The translations under genes and the position numbers were made by a program. From contig JANOHV010000005.1 in assembly GCA_031406795.1 (NCBI GenBank), positions 7,605 to 71,604 on the forward strand: a DNA stretch of 64,000 bases. Direction: 5' to 3'. Shown piece after piece: positions 9,229-16,543 of the stretch (within the stretch, counting starts at the first letter, position 1; the number at the start of each line of letters is the position of its first letter). Source of the stretch: DATDCY01 sp031406795 [NCBI: Candidatus Rokuibacteriota bacterium]. Its GTDB lineage: Bacteria > JAUVQV01. The notes below the pieces were generated by a model. That model was not told where the DNA came from, searched no databases, and worked only from the letters and a program-made list of their open reading frames with translations.

Positions 9229-10310
9229 GCCGGAGCCCTCCCCGACCCGACGAGCGCTTTCTCGAACTCGAGCATGGCACGATGCACCCGCGGGTCCTCT
9301 CCCGAGGGCAGCGTCACCGTGACGGTGACGTGAAGGTCGCCGCGCGCCCCGCCGGCGGGCGAAGGCACGCCCTTGCCGCGCAGCGTGAAGACCTGACCAC
9401 CCTGCGTCCCCGGGGGCAGCCGCAGCGTCGCGCGCCCTTCGGCCGTGGGGACCGGAACCGGGCCGCCGAGAACCGCCTGGGGGAGTGTCACGGGAACCGA
9501 GACGTACAGATTCTGGCCCCTGCGCTCGAGCAGCGGGTGGGACTGAACCTTGAGCGTCACCACCAGGTCCCCGGGCTCCCCGCCGCGCCGGCCGGGCTGT
9601 CCGGCGCCGGCGACGACGATCCGGCTGCCGGAGGAACTGCCGGAGGCAACCCGCACCGTGCGCTTTTCGGCGACCGGCAGATGGCCCCGCCCGCGGCAGT
9701 TCCGGCACGGCTGCAGGCCCGACTCGCCCTCTCCGTCACAGGTCGGGCAGAGCTTGCGGACCGTCCACGGCCCGTGGGGAACCTCGACCACCCCGCGCCC
9801 CCCGCAGAAATGACAGGTTTCGATCGGCGACCCCGGCGCCCAACGTCGGCCGTGGCATTCCGGACACGCGCCTTCGCGGCGGTAGCGACACTCGCGCACC
9901 GCGCCGCGAAGCGCCTCCTCGAAGCTCAAGTCGAGCACCTGGTGGATATCTTCACCACGCTGCGGCGCCATGGCCGGTTCGGTTGCCGCGGCCGCGGACT
10001 CGGGAAACAGTTCGCGGATGACCTGCTCCCAGCGCCCGCCGACGCCGGCCGCCCCGCCGCCCGGAGCGCGGGCGCCGCCCGCGGGAAGCGGACGGCGGCC
10101 CCGGCGATCGTAGTCCTCGCGCAGTGCCCGCTGGGAAAGCACCCGCCAGGCCTCCTGCAGGATGGCGTAGCGCGGCGCCGCATCACGGTCGCCCGGATTC
10201 ACGTCCGGGTGCTCCCGGCGGGCCAGCTTGAGCCAGGCACGCTTGATCTCCCGCGCACCGGCCTTCGGGTCGACGCCGAGAATGAGATAATAATCCTGCT
10301 CCCTGTCCAT
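9225..10310 (-). CDS. dnaJ: DnaJ-type co-chaperone with zinc-finger domain
   Basis: 361 residues. The J domain (DYYLILGVDPKAG, with HPD in REHPDVNPGD near residue 37) stimulates the ATPase of DnaK. Four zinc-binding CxxCxGxG-like motifs follow (CPECHGRR, CHFCGGRG, CPTCDGEG, CRNCRGRG), then the two beta-barrel substrate-binding domains (GEPGDLVVTLKVQ, LRLPPGTQGGQVF). The spacer after the J domain is alanine/glycine/proline-rich. I chose the ATG at 10310 because the J domain starts there; the frame is open further upstream to 10502, but those residues show no homology signal. It is the first gene of the stress operon. No dnaK or grpE is in the window. Confidence 0.93.
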   Translation of the reverse strand: MDREQDYYLILGVDPKAGAREIKRAWLKLARREHPDVNPGDRDAAPRYAILQEAWRVLSQRALREDYDRRGRRPLPAGGARAPGGGAAGVGGRWEQVIRELFPESAAAATEPAMAPQRGEDIHQVLDLSFEEALRGAVRECRYRREGACPECHGRRWAPGSPIETCHFCGGRGVVEVPHGPWTVRKLCPTCDGEGESGLQPCRNCRGRGHLPVAEKRTVRVASGSSSGSRIVVAGAGQPGRRGGEPGDLVVTLKVQSHPLLERRGQNLYVSVPVTLPQAVLGGPVPVPTAEGRATLRLPPGTQGGQVFTLRGKGVPSPAGGARGDLHVTVTVTLPSGEDPRVHRAMLEFEKALVGSGRAPA

Positions 10311-10472
10311 CAGCGTCCGCCCGGCCCGGCCGCGGTAAGGCCGGGGCGCGCCGCGCGCGGTTGACCCGCACGTGTACCGAACTCCGCCGACTTCCCGAGA
10401 AACACGCCACGATCGTGCACGAGGCCCTCCCGCATGGCGGAAACCACCCCCCGCCGTCATAACTCGTCGTGC

Positions 10473-10503
10473 ATTATTCCACCTTGAGTCCCCGCGGATC
10501 AAG
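10473..10503 (-). promoter_or_regulatory. Candidate dnaJ-hspR operon promoter overlapped by a HAIR-like HspR operator
   Basis: On the minus strand CTTGATC-N7-ACTCAAG (10503-10483) matches the HspR operator consensus CTTGAGT-N7-ACTCAAG with one perfect and one 5/7 half-site. The same bases hold a -35 (TTGATC, 10502-10497) and, 18 bp on, a -10 (AATAAT, 10478-10473), so bound HspR would cover the promoter. One half-site falls at the edge of dispersed repeat R, so chance is possible. The leader to the dnaJ ATG would be about 155 nt. Confidence 0.55.
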
Positions 10504-10650
10504 TCTTCTTTGTGCCTGGTCTTGCTTTTCGGGTGTCGTGGCTCATACCGGACCGCGCTGCTCGCTGCAAGCGTTGCTTGACCGCTGCCCCCCTGCTCTT
10601 CGTGAGCGAAATCTGGCTTTCCCCGGTGAGTTGAGATGCCTGCTGTTCCG
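10493..10650 (+). repeat. Dispersed repeat R, copy 1
   Basis: About 150 bp shared with 31013-31170 (R, copy 2). Conserved blocks include CCTGGTC, GTCGT.GCTCAT, CAAGCG.TGCTTGACC and CGAAATC.GGCTTT. Two small hairpins occur in both copies: CAAGC-GTT-GCTTG (GAT loop in copy 2) and GCTC-TTCGT-GAGC, which reads GTGC-TTCAT-GCAC in copy 2. The second stem thus differs by paired changes, as expected for selected structure. This copy lies just upstream of the dsrE promoter. Confidence 0.6.
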
Positions 10651-10663
10651 AGCCGGTTTCTAC

Positions 10664-10692
10664 TTGACAGTCCGACTAGGAATACCTATGGT
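10664..10692 (+). promoter_or_regulatory. Sigma-70 type promoter of the dsrE-tusA operon
   Basis: TTGACA (10664-10669), 17-bp spacer, TATGGT (10687-10692). It lies 40 bp before the ATG of the first dsrE-type gene, which has a strong GAGGAGGGGGG ribosome-binding site. The -35 is perfect and the -10 matches at four of six positions. Confidence 0.6.
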
Positions 10693-10732
10693 CTTTTTCA
10701 TCCATTCACCAGGGAACGAGGAGGGGGGCTCA

Positions 10733-11029
10733 ATGAAGCTCGGCGTATTCGTCAGTGACTACTCGTCCACCGTGGACACGCTCGGCCGGCTGAAGTCGGA
10801 CAAGCTCGGCGTATTCCTCGTGCAGAACGGCGTCTACCACGCCGTGATCCCCGAGAAGGGGAAGGGCTCGTGCCTTCTGGACGCGGCCCCGCGGGTCTAC
10901 GTGCTGCGCGAGGACCTGGAAACCCGAGGCTTCGCCGCCGACGCGGTCGACGCGCGGGCCAAGATCGTCGGCTACGGCGACATCGTCGACCTGGTCTTCA
11001 ACGACTACCCCAAGATCGCCTGGCTCTAG
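10733..11029 (+). CDS. DsrE-superfamily sulfur-relay protein, TusB/DsrH-like
   Basis: 98 residues (MKLGVFVSDYSSTVDTLGRL, LGVFLVQNGVYHAV, VYVLREDLETRGF, ending in AWL). The length, the VQNG...VYVL.EDL layout and the terminal tryptophan region fit the TusB/DsrH branch, small proteins that pass persulfide sulfur along a relay. Cysteine is scarce; the only one is in SCLLDAAPR. It is the first of four compact genes (dsrE x3, tusA), 20-43 bp apart, each with a clear ribosome-binding site, ending at a strong terminator. No dsrAB, dsrC/tusE or mnmA lies nearby, so the end acceptor is unknown. Confidence 0.75.
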   Translation: MKLGVFVSDYSSTVDTLGRLKSDKLGVFLVQNGVYHAVIPEKGKGSCLLDAAPRVYVLREDLETRGFAADAVDARAKIVGYGDIVDLVFNDYPKIAWL

Positions 11030-11048
11030 GAAAGGAGGGAGCACACCC

Positions 11049-11414
11049 ATGGCTAAACTGACGATCGGCTGTTTCTCCTCCCTCGTGGGCTCGATGTCGC
11101 TGGACTTCGCCGTCAAGTTCGCGGAGGCCGCCATCGAGAAGGGGCACGAGGTCGACTTCTGGATGTCCGGCAACGCCGTGATGCTCTCGAAGAAGGGGCA
11201 GAAGTCCTTCAAGGACTACTCGCACCTCGACAAGAGGATTCGCGCCGCGATGGACAAGGGGATGAACATGTGCGCCTGCGAGGCCTGCGCCGAGGCGCGC
11301 GGCTTCCACAAGGAGGACACCATCGACCACCCCAAGTTCATCCGCAAGAGCATGGACTGGTACCTGGCGAGTTGCCACACGGCGGACCGGGTCCTCCACA
11401 TCGGAGGTGAGTGA
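11049..11414 (+). CDS. DsrE-superfamily protein, TusD/DsrE-like
   Basis: 121 residues. The beta-strand opening MAKLTIGCFSSLVGSMSLDF, the AEAAIEKGHEVDFWMSGNAV segment and a cysteine-rich loop MCACEACAEARGF (about 74-87) fit the DsrE/TusD fold, where a loop cysteine carries persulfide. The C-terminal YLASCHTADRVLHIGGE is also typical. Three cysteines in the loop are more than the single catalytic one of TusD. A strong AGGAGGGAG site precedes the start. It probably forms a hetero-oligomer with the flanking small proteins, as TusBCD does. Confidence 0.78.
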   Translation: MAKLTIGCFSSLVGSMSLDFAVKFAEAAIEKGHEVDFWMSGNAVMLSKKGQKSFKDYSHLDKRIRAAMDKGMNMCACEACAEARGFHKEDTIDHPKFIRKSMDWYLASCHTADRVLHIGGE

Positions 11415-11416
11415 TC

Positions 11417-11830
11417 ATGGCAAAGACGACGAACCTGGCGTTCCTCGTGCAACGCGCCGGCTACAAGTGTGAGAACCCGAAGCTCGCGCTGACCCACGCC
11501 ATCGCGAGCCAGTCGGTCGAAATCTACCTCGAGGACGGCGACACGGTCGTCCCGGTCGTCGCCTTCGTCGGCGAGGGCGTGCTCAACTGCAAGAACAGCC
11601 AGAAGGCGATGGAGGTCTACGGGATCACCAGCACCGAAAACCACCTCCAGAACGCGCTGCTGTGCGATCTCAAGGTGCTGGTCTGCAAGGAGGACCTCGA
11701 CCGCTACGGCCTGACGGAGGCGGACATGCCGGACGCCGCCGCGATGGGGGCCGACACCTCGATTCACGTGGTGCCCTGGGAGCAGATCCACAACGCGCTC
11801 AAGGGCGCGGACCACCTGCTCTTCTTCTAG
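11417..11830 (+). CDS. DsrE-superfamily protein, TusC/DsrF-like
   Basis: 137 residues (MAKTTNLAFLVQRAGYKCEN, ALTHAIASQSVEIYLEDGD, NALLCDLKVLVCKEDLDRYG, ending DHLLFF). Repeating alpha/beta segments and the CKEDL block fit the DsrE/DsrF fold. I prefer the ATG at 11417, six bases after GGAGGTGA, over a GTG at 11411 that would overlap the previous stop. Third member of the relay operon. Confidence 0.72.
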   Translation: MAKTTNLAFLVQRAGYKCENPKLALTHAIASQSVEIYLEDGDTVVPVVAFVGEGVLNCKNSQKAMEVYGITSTENHLQNALLCDLKVLVCKEDLDRYGLTEADMPDAAAMGADTSIHVVPWEQIHNALKGADHLLFF

Positions 11831-11873
11831 ACCACGCTCACGAACAACCTACTTTCAAGGAGGAACGGCAACG

Positions 11874-12110
11874 ATGAAAGGCAAGGAGACTGAGACGCTC
11901 GACGTGCTGGGCCGGGTTTGCCCCTATCCGCTCGTGCTCACGAAGAAGAAGATGGAGAAGCTGGCCAGCGGCCAGATTCTGAAGGTGAAGTGCGACGCCC
12001 CCGCCTCGGCCGAAGACTCGATCCCGAAGTTCTGCGAGAAGCAGGGCTACACCTGTCAGGTCGAAAAGATCGGCGACGGCGCCTGGGACATCTACATCCA
12101 GAAGGCGTAG
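11874..12110 (+). CDS. tusA: TusA/SirA-family sulfur carrier
   Basis: 78 residues with the hallmark VLGRVCPYPLVLTKKKME: the CPxP cysteine accepts persulfide sulfur from a cysteine desulfurase and hands it to the TusBCD-like complex. The two-layer sandwich pattern is complete (ASGQILKVKCDAPASAED, VEKIGDGAWDIYIQKA). An AAGGAGGAA site precedes the start. As the last gene before a strong terminator it completes a DsrE-DsrE-DsrE-TusA unit. The cysteine desulfurase at 49.4 kb is a possible donor. Confidence 0.9.
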   Translation: MKGKETETLDVLGRVCPYPLVLTKKKMEKLASGQILKVKCDAPASAEDSIPKFCEKQGYTCQVEKIGDGAWDIYIQKA

Positions 12111-12136
12111 GGGCGCAGACGCGCTCCCGGCTGTGC

Positions 12137-12190
12137 ACGCCCGCCGGTGCGACTTGAACGAGTCGCGCATTCCGGCGGGCGTTTCCTTAT
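12137..12190 (+). terminator. Rho-independent terminator of the dsrE-tusA operon
   Basis: A long two-tier hairpin: outer stem CGCCCGCCGG/CCGGCGGGCG (12137-12146, 12171-12180) around an inner stem GCGACT/AGTCGC, followed by TTTCCTTAT. A TATAAT sequence at 12188-12193 just after it could be the -10 of the next operon, but no good -35 is seen. Confidence 0.85.
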
Positions 12191-12253
12191 AATCTTCACC
12201 ATGAAATCACTCCGAAACAACAGCCTCTTCTGCTTGCGAGCTTCGCCCGCGGT

Positions 12254-13234
12254 GTGATCTCGGTCGTGATCCCCGTCCGCAACGGCGCCCGCGCGCTGGA
12301 CGCCTGTCTGCACGCCGCTTGCGCCGCAGCGCTGCCGGACCACGAGGTCGTCGTGGTCGACGATGGTTCGATCGACGAGAGCGCGTCGATCGCCGCACGA
12401 CACCCCTGCCGCCTCGTGCGGCTCGAACCCGGGCGCGGGGCGGGCGCGGCGCGCAACGCCGGCGCCGCCGCGTCGGACGGCGACACCCTGTTCTTCACCG
12501 ACGCCGACTGCGTCATCGGGCCGCCGGCCCTGGCGCGCGCCGCAACCGTTCTCGACGCCGCCGGGCCGCGGGCGGTGGTGGGCGGCACGTACGAAACGCA
12601 ACCCTCCGACGCGGGCTTTTTCCCGTCCTTCCAGGCAGTCTTCGTCAACTACCACGAAACCCGTCGCCCCGACGACCCGGACTACGTCGCGACGCACGCG
12701 ATGGTGATCCGCGCCGCCGACTTCCGCGCGAGCGGCGGCTTCGACGAGCACTTCCTGCCGATACTCGAGGACGTCGAGTTCTGCCACCGGGTGCGCCGCG
12801 CCGGCTACCGGCTGCGCATGGATCCGCTGCTGCTGGTTCGTCACCACTTCGGTTTCGGGCTCTTCGGGAGCCTGCGCAACGCGGCACGCAAGGCGCGCTA
12901 CTGGGTGCGCTACTCGCTGCGCAACCACGACCTTTTCGCCGACTCCGGCACCGCCTCTCTCGGGTTGAAAGCCGCCGGCGCTCTGGCCGGACTCTGCTGG
13001 GCCGGCGTCGCAGCCGCCGCCATCTTGCACCACCCCGCCCCGCTGCTGCCGTTGCCGCTGCTCGTGCTTGTCGCCATCGCCGCCAACCGCGGACTCGTGC
13101 GCGCCTTCCACGCCGCCGGCGGCGCCTGGTTCGCTACGGCGGCCGCCGGCTATCTCGTGCTGATCTACCCCGGCGCGATCGCGGTCGGCGCGGCGCAGGG
13201 ACTGCTGGACTTCATCCGGAAAGAGCGGGCCTGA
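12254..13234 (+). CDS. Family 2 glycosyltransferase with C-terminal membrane segments
   Basis: 326 residues from a GTG. The GT-A fold is clear: ISVVIPVRNGARALDACL, DHEVVVVDDGSIDES, FFTDADCVI (DxD-like metal site), then GGFDEHFLPILEDVEFCHRV with the acceptor-side ED motif. Two hydrophobic helices near 230-320 probably anchor it in the inner membrane. It overlaps the radical SAM gene by one base (TGATG), so the two are co-translated. The sugar donor and acceptor are not predictable. Confidence 0.88.
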   Translation: MISVVIPVRNGARALDACLHAACAAALPDHEVVVVDDGSIDESASIAARHPCRLVRLEPGRGAGAARNAGAAASDGDTLFFTDADCVIGPPALARAATVLDAAGPRAVVGGTYETQPSDAGFFPSFQAVFVNYHETRRPDDPDYVATHAMVIRAADFRASGGFDEHFLPILEDVEFCHRVRRAGYRLRMDPLLLVRHHFGFGLFGSLRNAARKARYWVRYSLRNHDLFADSGTASLGLKAAGALAGLCWAGVAAAAILHHPAPLLPLPLLVLVAIAANRGLVRAFHAAGGAWFATAAAGYLVLIYPGAIAVGAAQGLLDFIRKERA

Positions 13235-14316
13235 TGCGACACTCGCCGCTGCGTCACCTCGGCGCGCTGTTCTGGAAGCGCCGGCCGCTCCACCTGACCT
13301 TCTTCGTCACCCGGCGCTGCGATGGGCGCTGCGACTTTTGTTTCTCGCGCGGGCGGTCGACGGCGACCGGCCCCGAACTCTCGGTCGCCGAAGTCGCACG
13401 ACTGGCCCCCACGGTCGGACCGCTGCTCTGGCTCGCCTACTCCGGCGGGGAGCCGACGCTGCGCGAGGACCTGCCCGAGATTACCGGCATCTTCGCCAGG
13501 CACTGCCGGCCGGTCATCGTGCTGCTCTCCACGAACGGCCTCGACCCGAGGCGCACCGCCGCGGCAGCCGCGGGGCTGCTCGACGCTGCGCCCCGGAGCA
13601 CGATCGTCGTGAAGCTCTCGCTGGACGGTCCGCCGGAGCTTCACGATCGTCTGCGCGGCGTGCCCGGCGCGCACGCCCGCGTTCTCGAAAGTCTTCGACT
13701 GCTGCGGCAGCTGGCGGCACGGGAGCGGCGCCTGGAGATCGGGATCAACACCGTCCTCAATGCCTCGAACCAGGAGGCAGCCGGAGAACTCTTCACCGAG
13801 GTCTCGCGCCTGGCTGGCGTCGACACCCACACGCTCAGCCTGGTGCGCGGCACGATCCCCGACCCCGCGCTCGGCACGGTCGATCCGGCGCGCTACCTCC
13901 TGGCCGCGGAAACACTTGCCCGCCAGCTGCGCGAAGGGTCCCAGCCCCGGTACCGCTTCCTCGGCGCGCGGCTCAAGGCGGCCCAGGACATCCTTCAGCG
14001 GCGACTTATCGCCGAAACCCTCAAGCGGCGGGGGCGCGTCATCCCGTGCCACGCCGGACGTCTCAACCTGGTACTCGACGAGCAGGGCGGACTTTACCCT
14101 TGCGAGGATTTCTCCCTGCGACTGGGCAATGTCCGCGACAACGATCTCGACGTCCGGGCCACGGCGCGCTCGTCGCCGGCCCGCGCGGTTCTCGCGGGAA
14201 TCGGCCGCGGCGAATGCTGGTGCACGCACGAGTGTTACCTGATGACCAACATCCTCTTCAGCCTGCGGCAGTACCCCGCGCTGCTGGCGGAGTACTTGCG
14301 CCTGCCGTCCCGGTAA
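13234..14316 (+). CDS. Radical SAM protein with SPASM/Twitch-like C-terminus
   Basis: 360 residues. The cluster motif is CDGRCDFC (CxxxCxxC) near residue 30, followed by YSGGEPTLREDLPEI and STNGLD, typical of the radical SAM barrel. The C-terminus has more cysteines: CHAGRLNLVLDEQGGLYPC and GECWCTHEC, which fit an auxiliary Fe-S (Twitch or SPASM) domain as in peptide- or sugar-modifying enzymes. Overlap with the upstream glycosyltransferase suggests a joint role on a surface glycan or secreted molecule. I see no short precursor peptide gene next to it. Confidence 0.87.
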   Translation: MRHSPLRHLGALFWKRRPLHLTFFVTRRCDGRCDFCFSRGRSTATGPELSVAEVARLAPTVGPLLWLAYSGGEPTLREDLPEITGIFARHCRPVIVLLSTNGLDPRRTAAAAAGLLDAAPRSTIVVKLSLDGPPELHDRLRGVPGAHARVLESLRLLRQLAARERRLEIGINTVLNASNQEAAGELFTEVSRLAGVDTHTLSLVRGTIPDPALGTVDPARYLLAAETLARQLREGSQPRYRFLGARLKAAQDILQRRLIAETLKRRGRVIPCHAGRLNLVLDEQGGLYPCEDFSLRLGNVRDNDLDVRATARSSPARAVLAGIGRGECWCTHECYLMTNILFSLRQYPALLAEYLRLPSR

Positions 14317-14713
14317 GCCCGGGCCTGCAGCGGGACGCGGAAGGCTCCGGCGTCGAACGAAGCCCTGCCCGACCTGCCATCCGGACTCCCGGTACTCAAC
14401 TTTCACTATTGAAGATGTCAAGTATCAATCCCGGCTTTCGTCCGATTGCGAAAAGAAAATCAAAAACGCGGAATATTCGTGAATATGTGCACAACACTAG
14501 TAAACCGATTGACTTTAATTTCCAGTAGCTTAATCTTGACTCAATGACTCAGTTGCGGCAATCAATGAAACGAGCAACCGCATACCGTTTGGGAGGTGAT
14601 GGGTAGCGATCGACCAGAGGTGGGTCGGAGCGTTGGCCGGAGGCGGTCAGTGATTTCCCGAGAGTTGGCGGAAAACCGCCGGCATAAACCAGCAGCAGAG
14701 GAGGAGTGGAAAG
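14317..14713 (+). promoter_or_regulatory. Leader region of the haem beta-propeller gene, with candidate promoter
   Basis: This 397-bp gene-free stretch has an AT-rich island (14400-14570) in an otherwise GC-rich region. The best promoter is TTGACT (14509-14514), 16-bp spacer, TAATCT (14531-14536). The leader after it is about 170 nt and has a hairpin GGCGG-AAAA-CCGCC near 14664-14680. I recognise no riboswitch class in it. Confidence 0.45.
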
Positions 14714-15859
14714 ATGAAGAAGCTGATCAAGGTAGCGGGCATGGCAGCGGTTGTCGCCGCTGTCGTGGCCATCGGCACTCAGATGTTCAGCCCGGCGCCG
14801 GTTGTTTCCAAGGGCGCGGTGTACGGCGGGAAGCTGTATGTCGCCGGCCATGGCGGCCACATCGCCGTCGCCGAAGTCCAGATCGACCCGACCGCGGAGA
14901 AGCCCATCTCGATCACCAACCTCGACCGCATCGAGATCGGCACCCCGAAGAGCCACCCGTTCCACGATGTCCGCATCGACCCGTCGAACCGCGACCTGCT
15001 CTTCTACAGCACCTACAAGCTCGACGCCGAGGAAGGCCCCAACAAGGGCAAACTGCACTTCGGCTCGGTTGACCTCAAGGGCGAGAAGACGATCAAGGAC
15101 GTCGCCCTGGCCGTCGATGCGCGCGCGACCGCGGATGGCGGCTTCACCGGCGCCAACTACTGCGCCTCGGGTCAGAGCAAGGATTTCTACTTCCCGGTCA
15201 CGATGGCCATGGAAGGCTACATCGACGTCATCGACAAAAGGACGATGGAGCAGAAGCACCGCGTCTTCGTCGACTCGCTCGTCGGCAAGACCGGCTACCA
15301 GTTCATGCACGGCAACACCTCGCCGGACATGAAGACCTTCCTGCTCGTGGTCAACAAGGCCAGCGGCACCCCCAAGGAAGGCTGGGCCACCACCGGCGAG
15401 CTGGCGCTGTTCCTGCTCGACGTGCCCGCCCTCGAAAAGGGTGAGCTGAAGGTTCTGCAGCAGGCGACGCTCGCCGGCGGCAACCCGAAGAGCACGATCA
15501 CCTTCCGCCAGTATTTCACGCCGGACGGCAAGTACGTCCTGCAGTCGGCGAACGACCTGTTTTACGTGATCGACGCGAAGACGCTGGCGATGGTGGCGAA
15601 GGAAAACCGCCAGGACGGCATGAACCACGACGCCTTCCCGACCCCGGACAGCAAGTACGCGATCCTCACGCTGCGCAAGAAGGGCCAGTGGGAGGGCTGC
15701 AACGAGCCGATCCAGGACGGCGTGATCCAGCTCTACGACATCGAGAACAAGAAGCTGCTTGGCGGCGGCGAGTCGGTCTGCTACGCCTGCCACAAGGGCG
15801 AGAAGATCACCAAGGACGCGATCCTCTGCGGCCTGGACGGGAACTGGAACAAGAACTAG
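14714..15859 (+). CDS. Exported beta-propeller-like protein with a C-terminal c-type haem motif
   Basis: 381 residues. A signal anchor (MKKLIKVAGMAAVVAAVVAI) precedes repeats that look like YVTN-type blades (LYVAGHGGHIAVAEVQID, KYVLQSANDLFYVIDAKTL, SKYAILTLRKK). Near the end, SVCYACHKGEK gives one haem c attachment site at about residue 352. It should work in the periplasm or at the cell surface as an electron-transfer or substrate-binding partner. GAGGAG precedes the ATG. It stands alone, ending in a strong terminator and convergent with a dihaem cytochrome. I do not recognise a named family. Confidence 0.75.
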   Translation: MKKLIKVAGMAAVVAAVVAIGTQMFSPAPVVSKGAVYGGKLYVAGHGGHIAVAEVQIDPTAEKPISITNLDRIEIGTPKSHPFHDVRIDPSNRDLLFYSTYKLDAEEGPNKGKLHFGSVDLKGEKTIKDVALAVDARATADGGFTGANYCASGQSKDFYFPVTMAMEGYIDVIDKRTMEQKHRVFVDSLVGKTGYQFMHGNTSPDMKTFLLVVNKASGTPKEGWATTGELALFLLDVPALEKGELKVLQQATLAGGNPKSTITFRQYFTPDGKYVLQSANDLFYVIDAKTLAMVAKENRQDGMNHDAFPTPDSKYAILTLRKKGQWEGCNEPIQDGVIQLYDIENKKLLGGGESVCYACHKGEKITKDAILCGLDGNWNKN

Positions 15860-15896
15860 CCTGAAACGAACCGGCGATTGCGCCGGGAGTGTCGAC

Positions 15897-15932
15897 GGGG
15901 AGCGGGAACCATCCCGCTCCCCGTTTTCTTTT
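15897..15932 (+). terminator. Rho-independent terminator
   Basis: Perfect 11-bp stem GGGGAGCGGGA (15897-15907) / TCCCGCTCCCC (15912-15922), loop ACCA, then GTTTTCTTTT. It ends the beta-propeller transcript and sits directly before the convergent cytochrome gene's stop. Confidence 0.93.
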
Positions 15933-15934
15933 CC

Positions 15935-16408
15935 CTACTTCCGCTCGGGGCGGGTAATCGCGAGGTACGCGGCGACATCGGCGACCTCGGCCTCGGTCAG
16001 GAGTCCCGGCTTCATTTCCGACATCCGCTGCGCCGTCGCCAGCCAGTCGGCGGCGGACTTGAACTTCCCGAGCGGCAGGTCGGTGGCGTGGCAGGAGGAG
16101 CACTTCGCTTCGAACGTGTTTTTGGTCAGCAGGTACGCGACGATCTGGGCCCGCTCTTCCCTGTTCACCTCGGCCCCGGTGTCGTGCATCCGCTCGACGG
16201 TCTTCTCCCACCCCGCCCTGTCGAAAGTCTTCGACAACGGCCGCTCCAAGCCGTGACAGACGCCGCAGGCCCGCTCAAAGAGTGCCTTCGCGGAGGTCAT
16301 GCTCTCGATGGGGCTCGAATCCGCAGCCCGTGCGTCAACCGGCGAACCCACTCCAACGAGCGCGAACACTGCTGCCGCGGCAACCGCCCGAAATAGAACG
16401 CGCTTCAT
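15935..16408 (-). CDS. Periplasmic dihaem c-type cytochrome
   Basis: 157 residues with a cleavable signal (MKRVLFRAVAAAAVFALVGV...ARAAD) and two haem sites, CGVCH and CSSCH. Each lies in a cytochrome-c-like helix pair, the second followed by LTEAEVADVAAYLAITRPE, typical of class I folds where a Met supplies the sixth ligand (RMSEMKPG). A GGAGGG site precedes the ATG. It faces the haem beta-propeller gene across a terminator, and the two may exchange electrons; this is inference from position. Confidence 0.88.
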   Translation of the reverse strand: MKRVLFRAVAAAAVFALVGVGSPVDARAADSSPIESMTSAKALFERACGVCHGLERPLSKTFDRAGWEKTVERMHDTGAEVNREERAQIVAYLLTKNTFEAKCSSCHATDLPLGKFKSAADWLATAQRMSEMKPGLLTEAEVADVAAYLAITRPERK

Positions 16409-16543
16409 GACTTACCCTCCTTTTTGCTGTGATTTCGAAGTGACCGAAACGATTCCGCCACGATGGACAACCCGATTTGGCCGCGCCAGCCACCCGAGCC
16501 GCAACGCCGCCAGGGGGATCGTCGCCCCCTGAACGACCCGGGC

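Noticed and set aside
12201-12257. 18-codon frame before the GT2 gene, possible leader peptide
   Set aside because: No ribosome-binding site, no regulatory codon run, and no attenuator hairpin around it.
16409-16543. Possible fifth copy of element P (CTGGCGGCGTTG next to a hairpin)
   Set aside because: Only a 12-nt match to the flank; the core hairpin and paired arms are missing.
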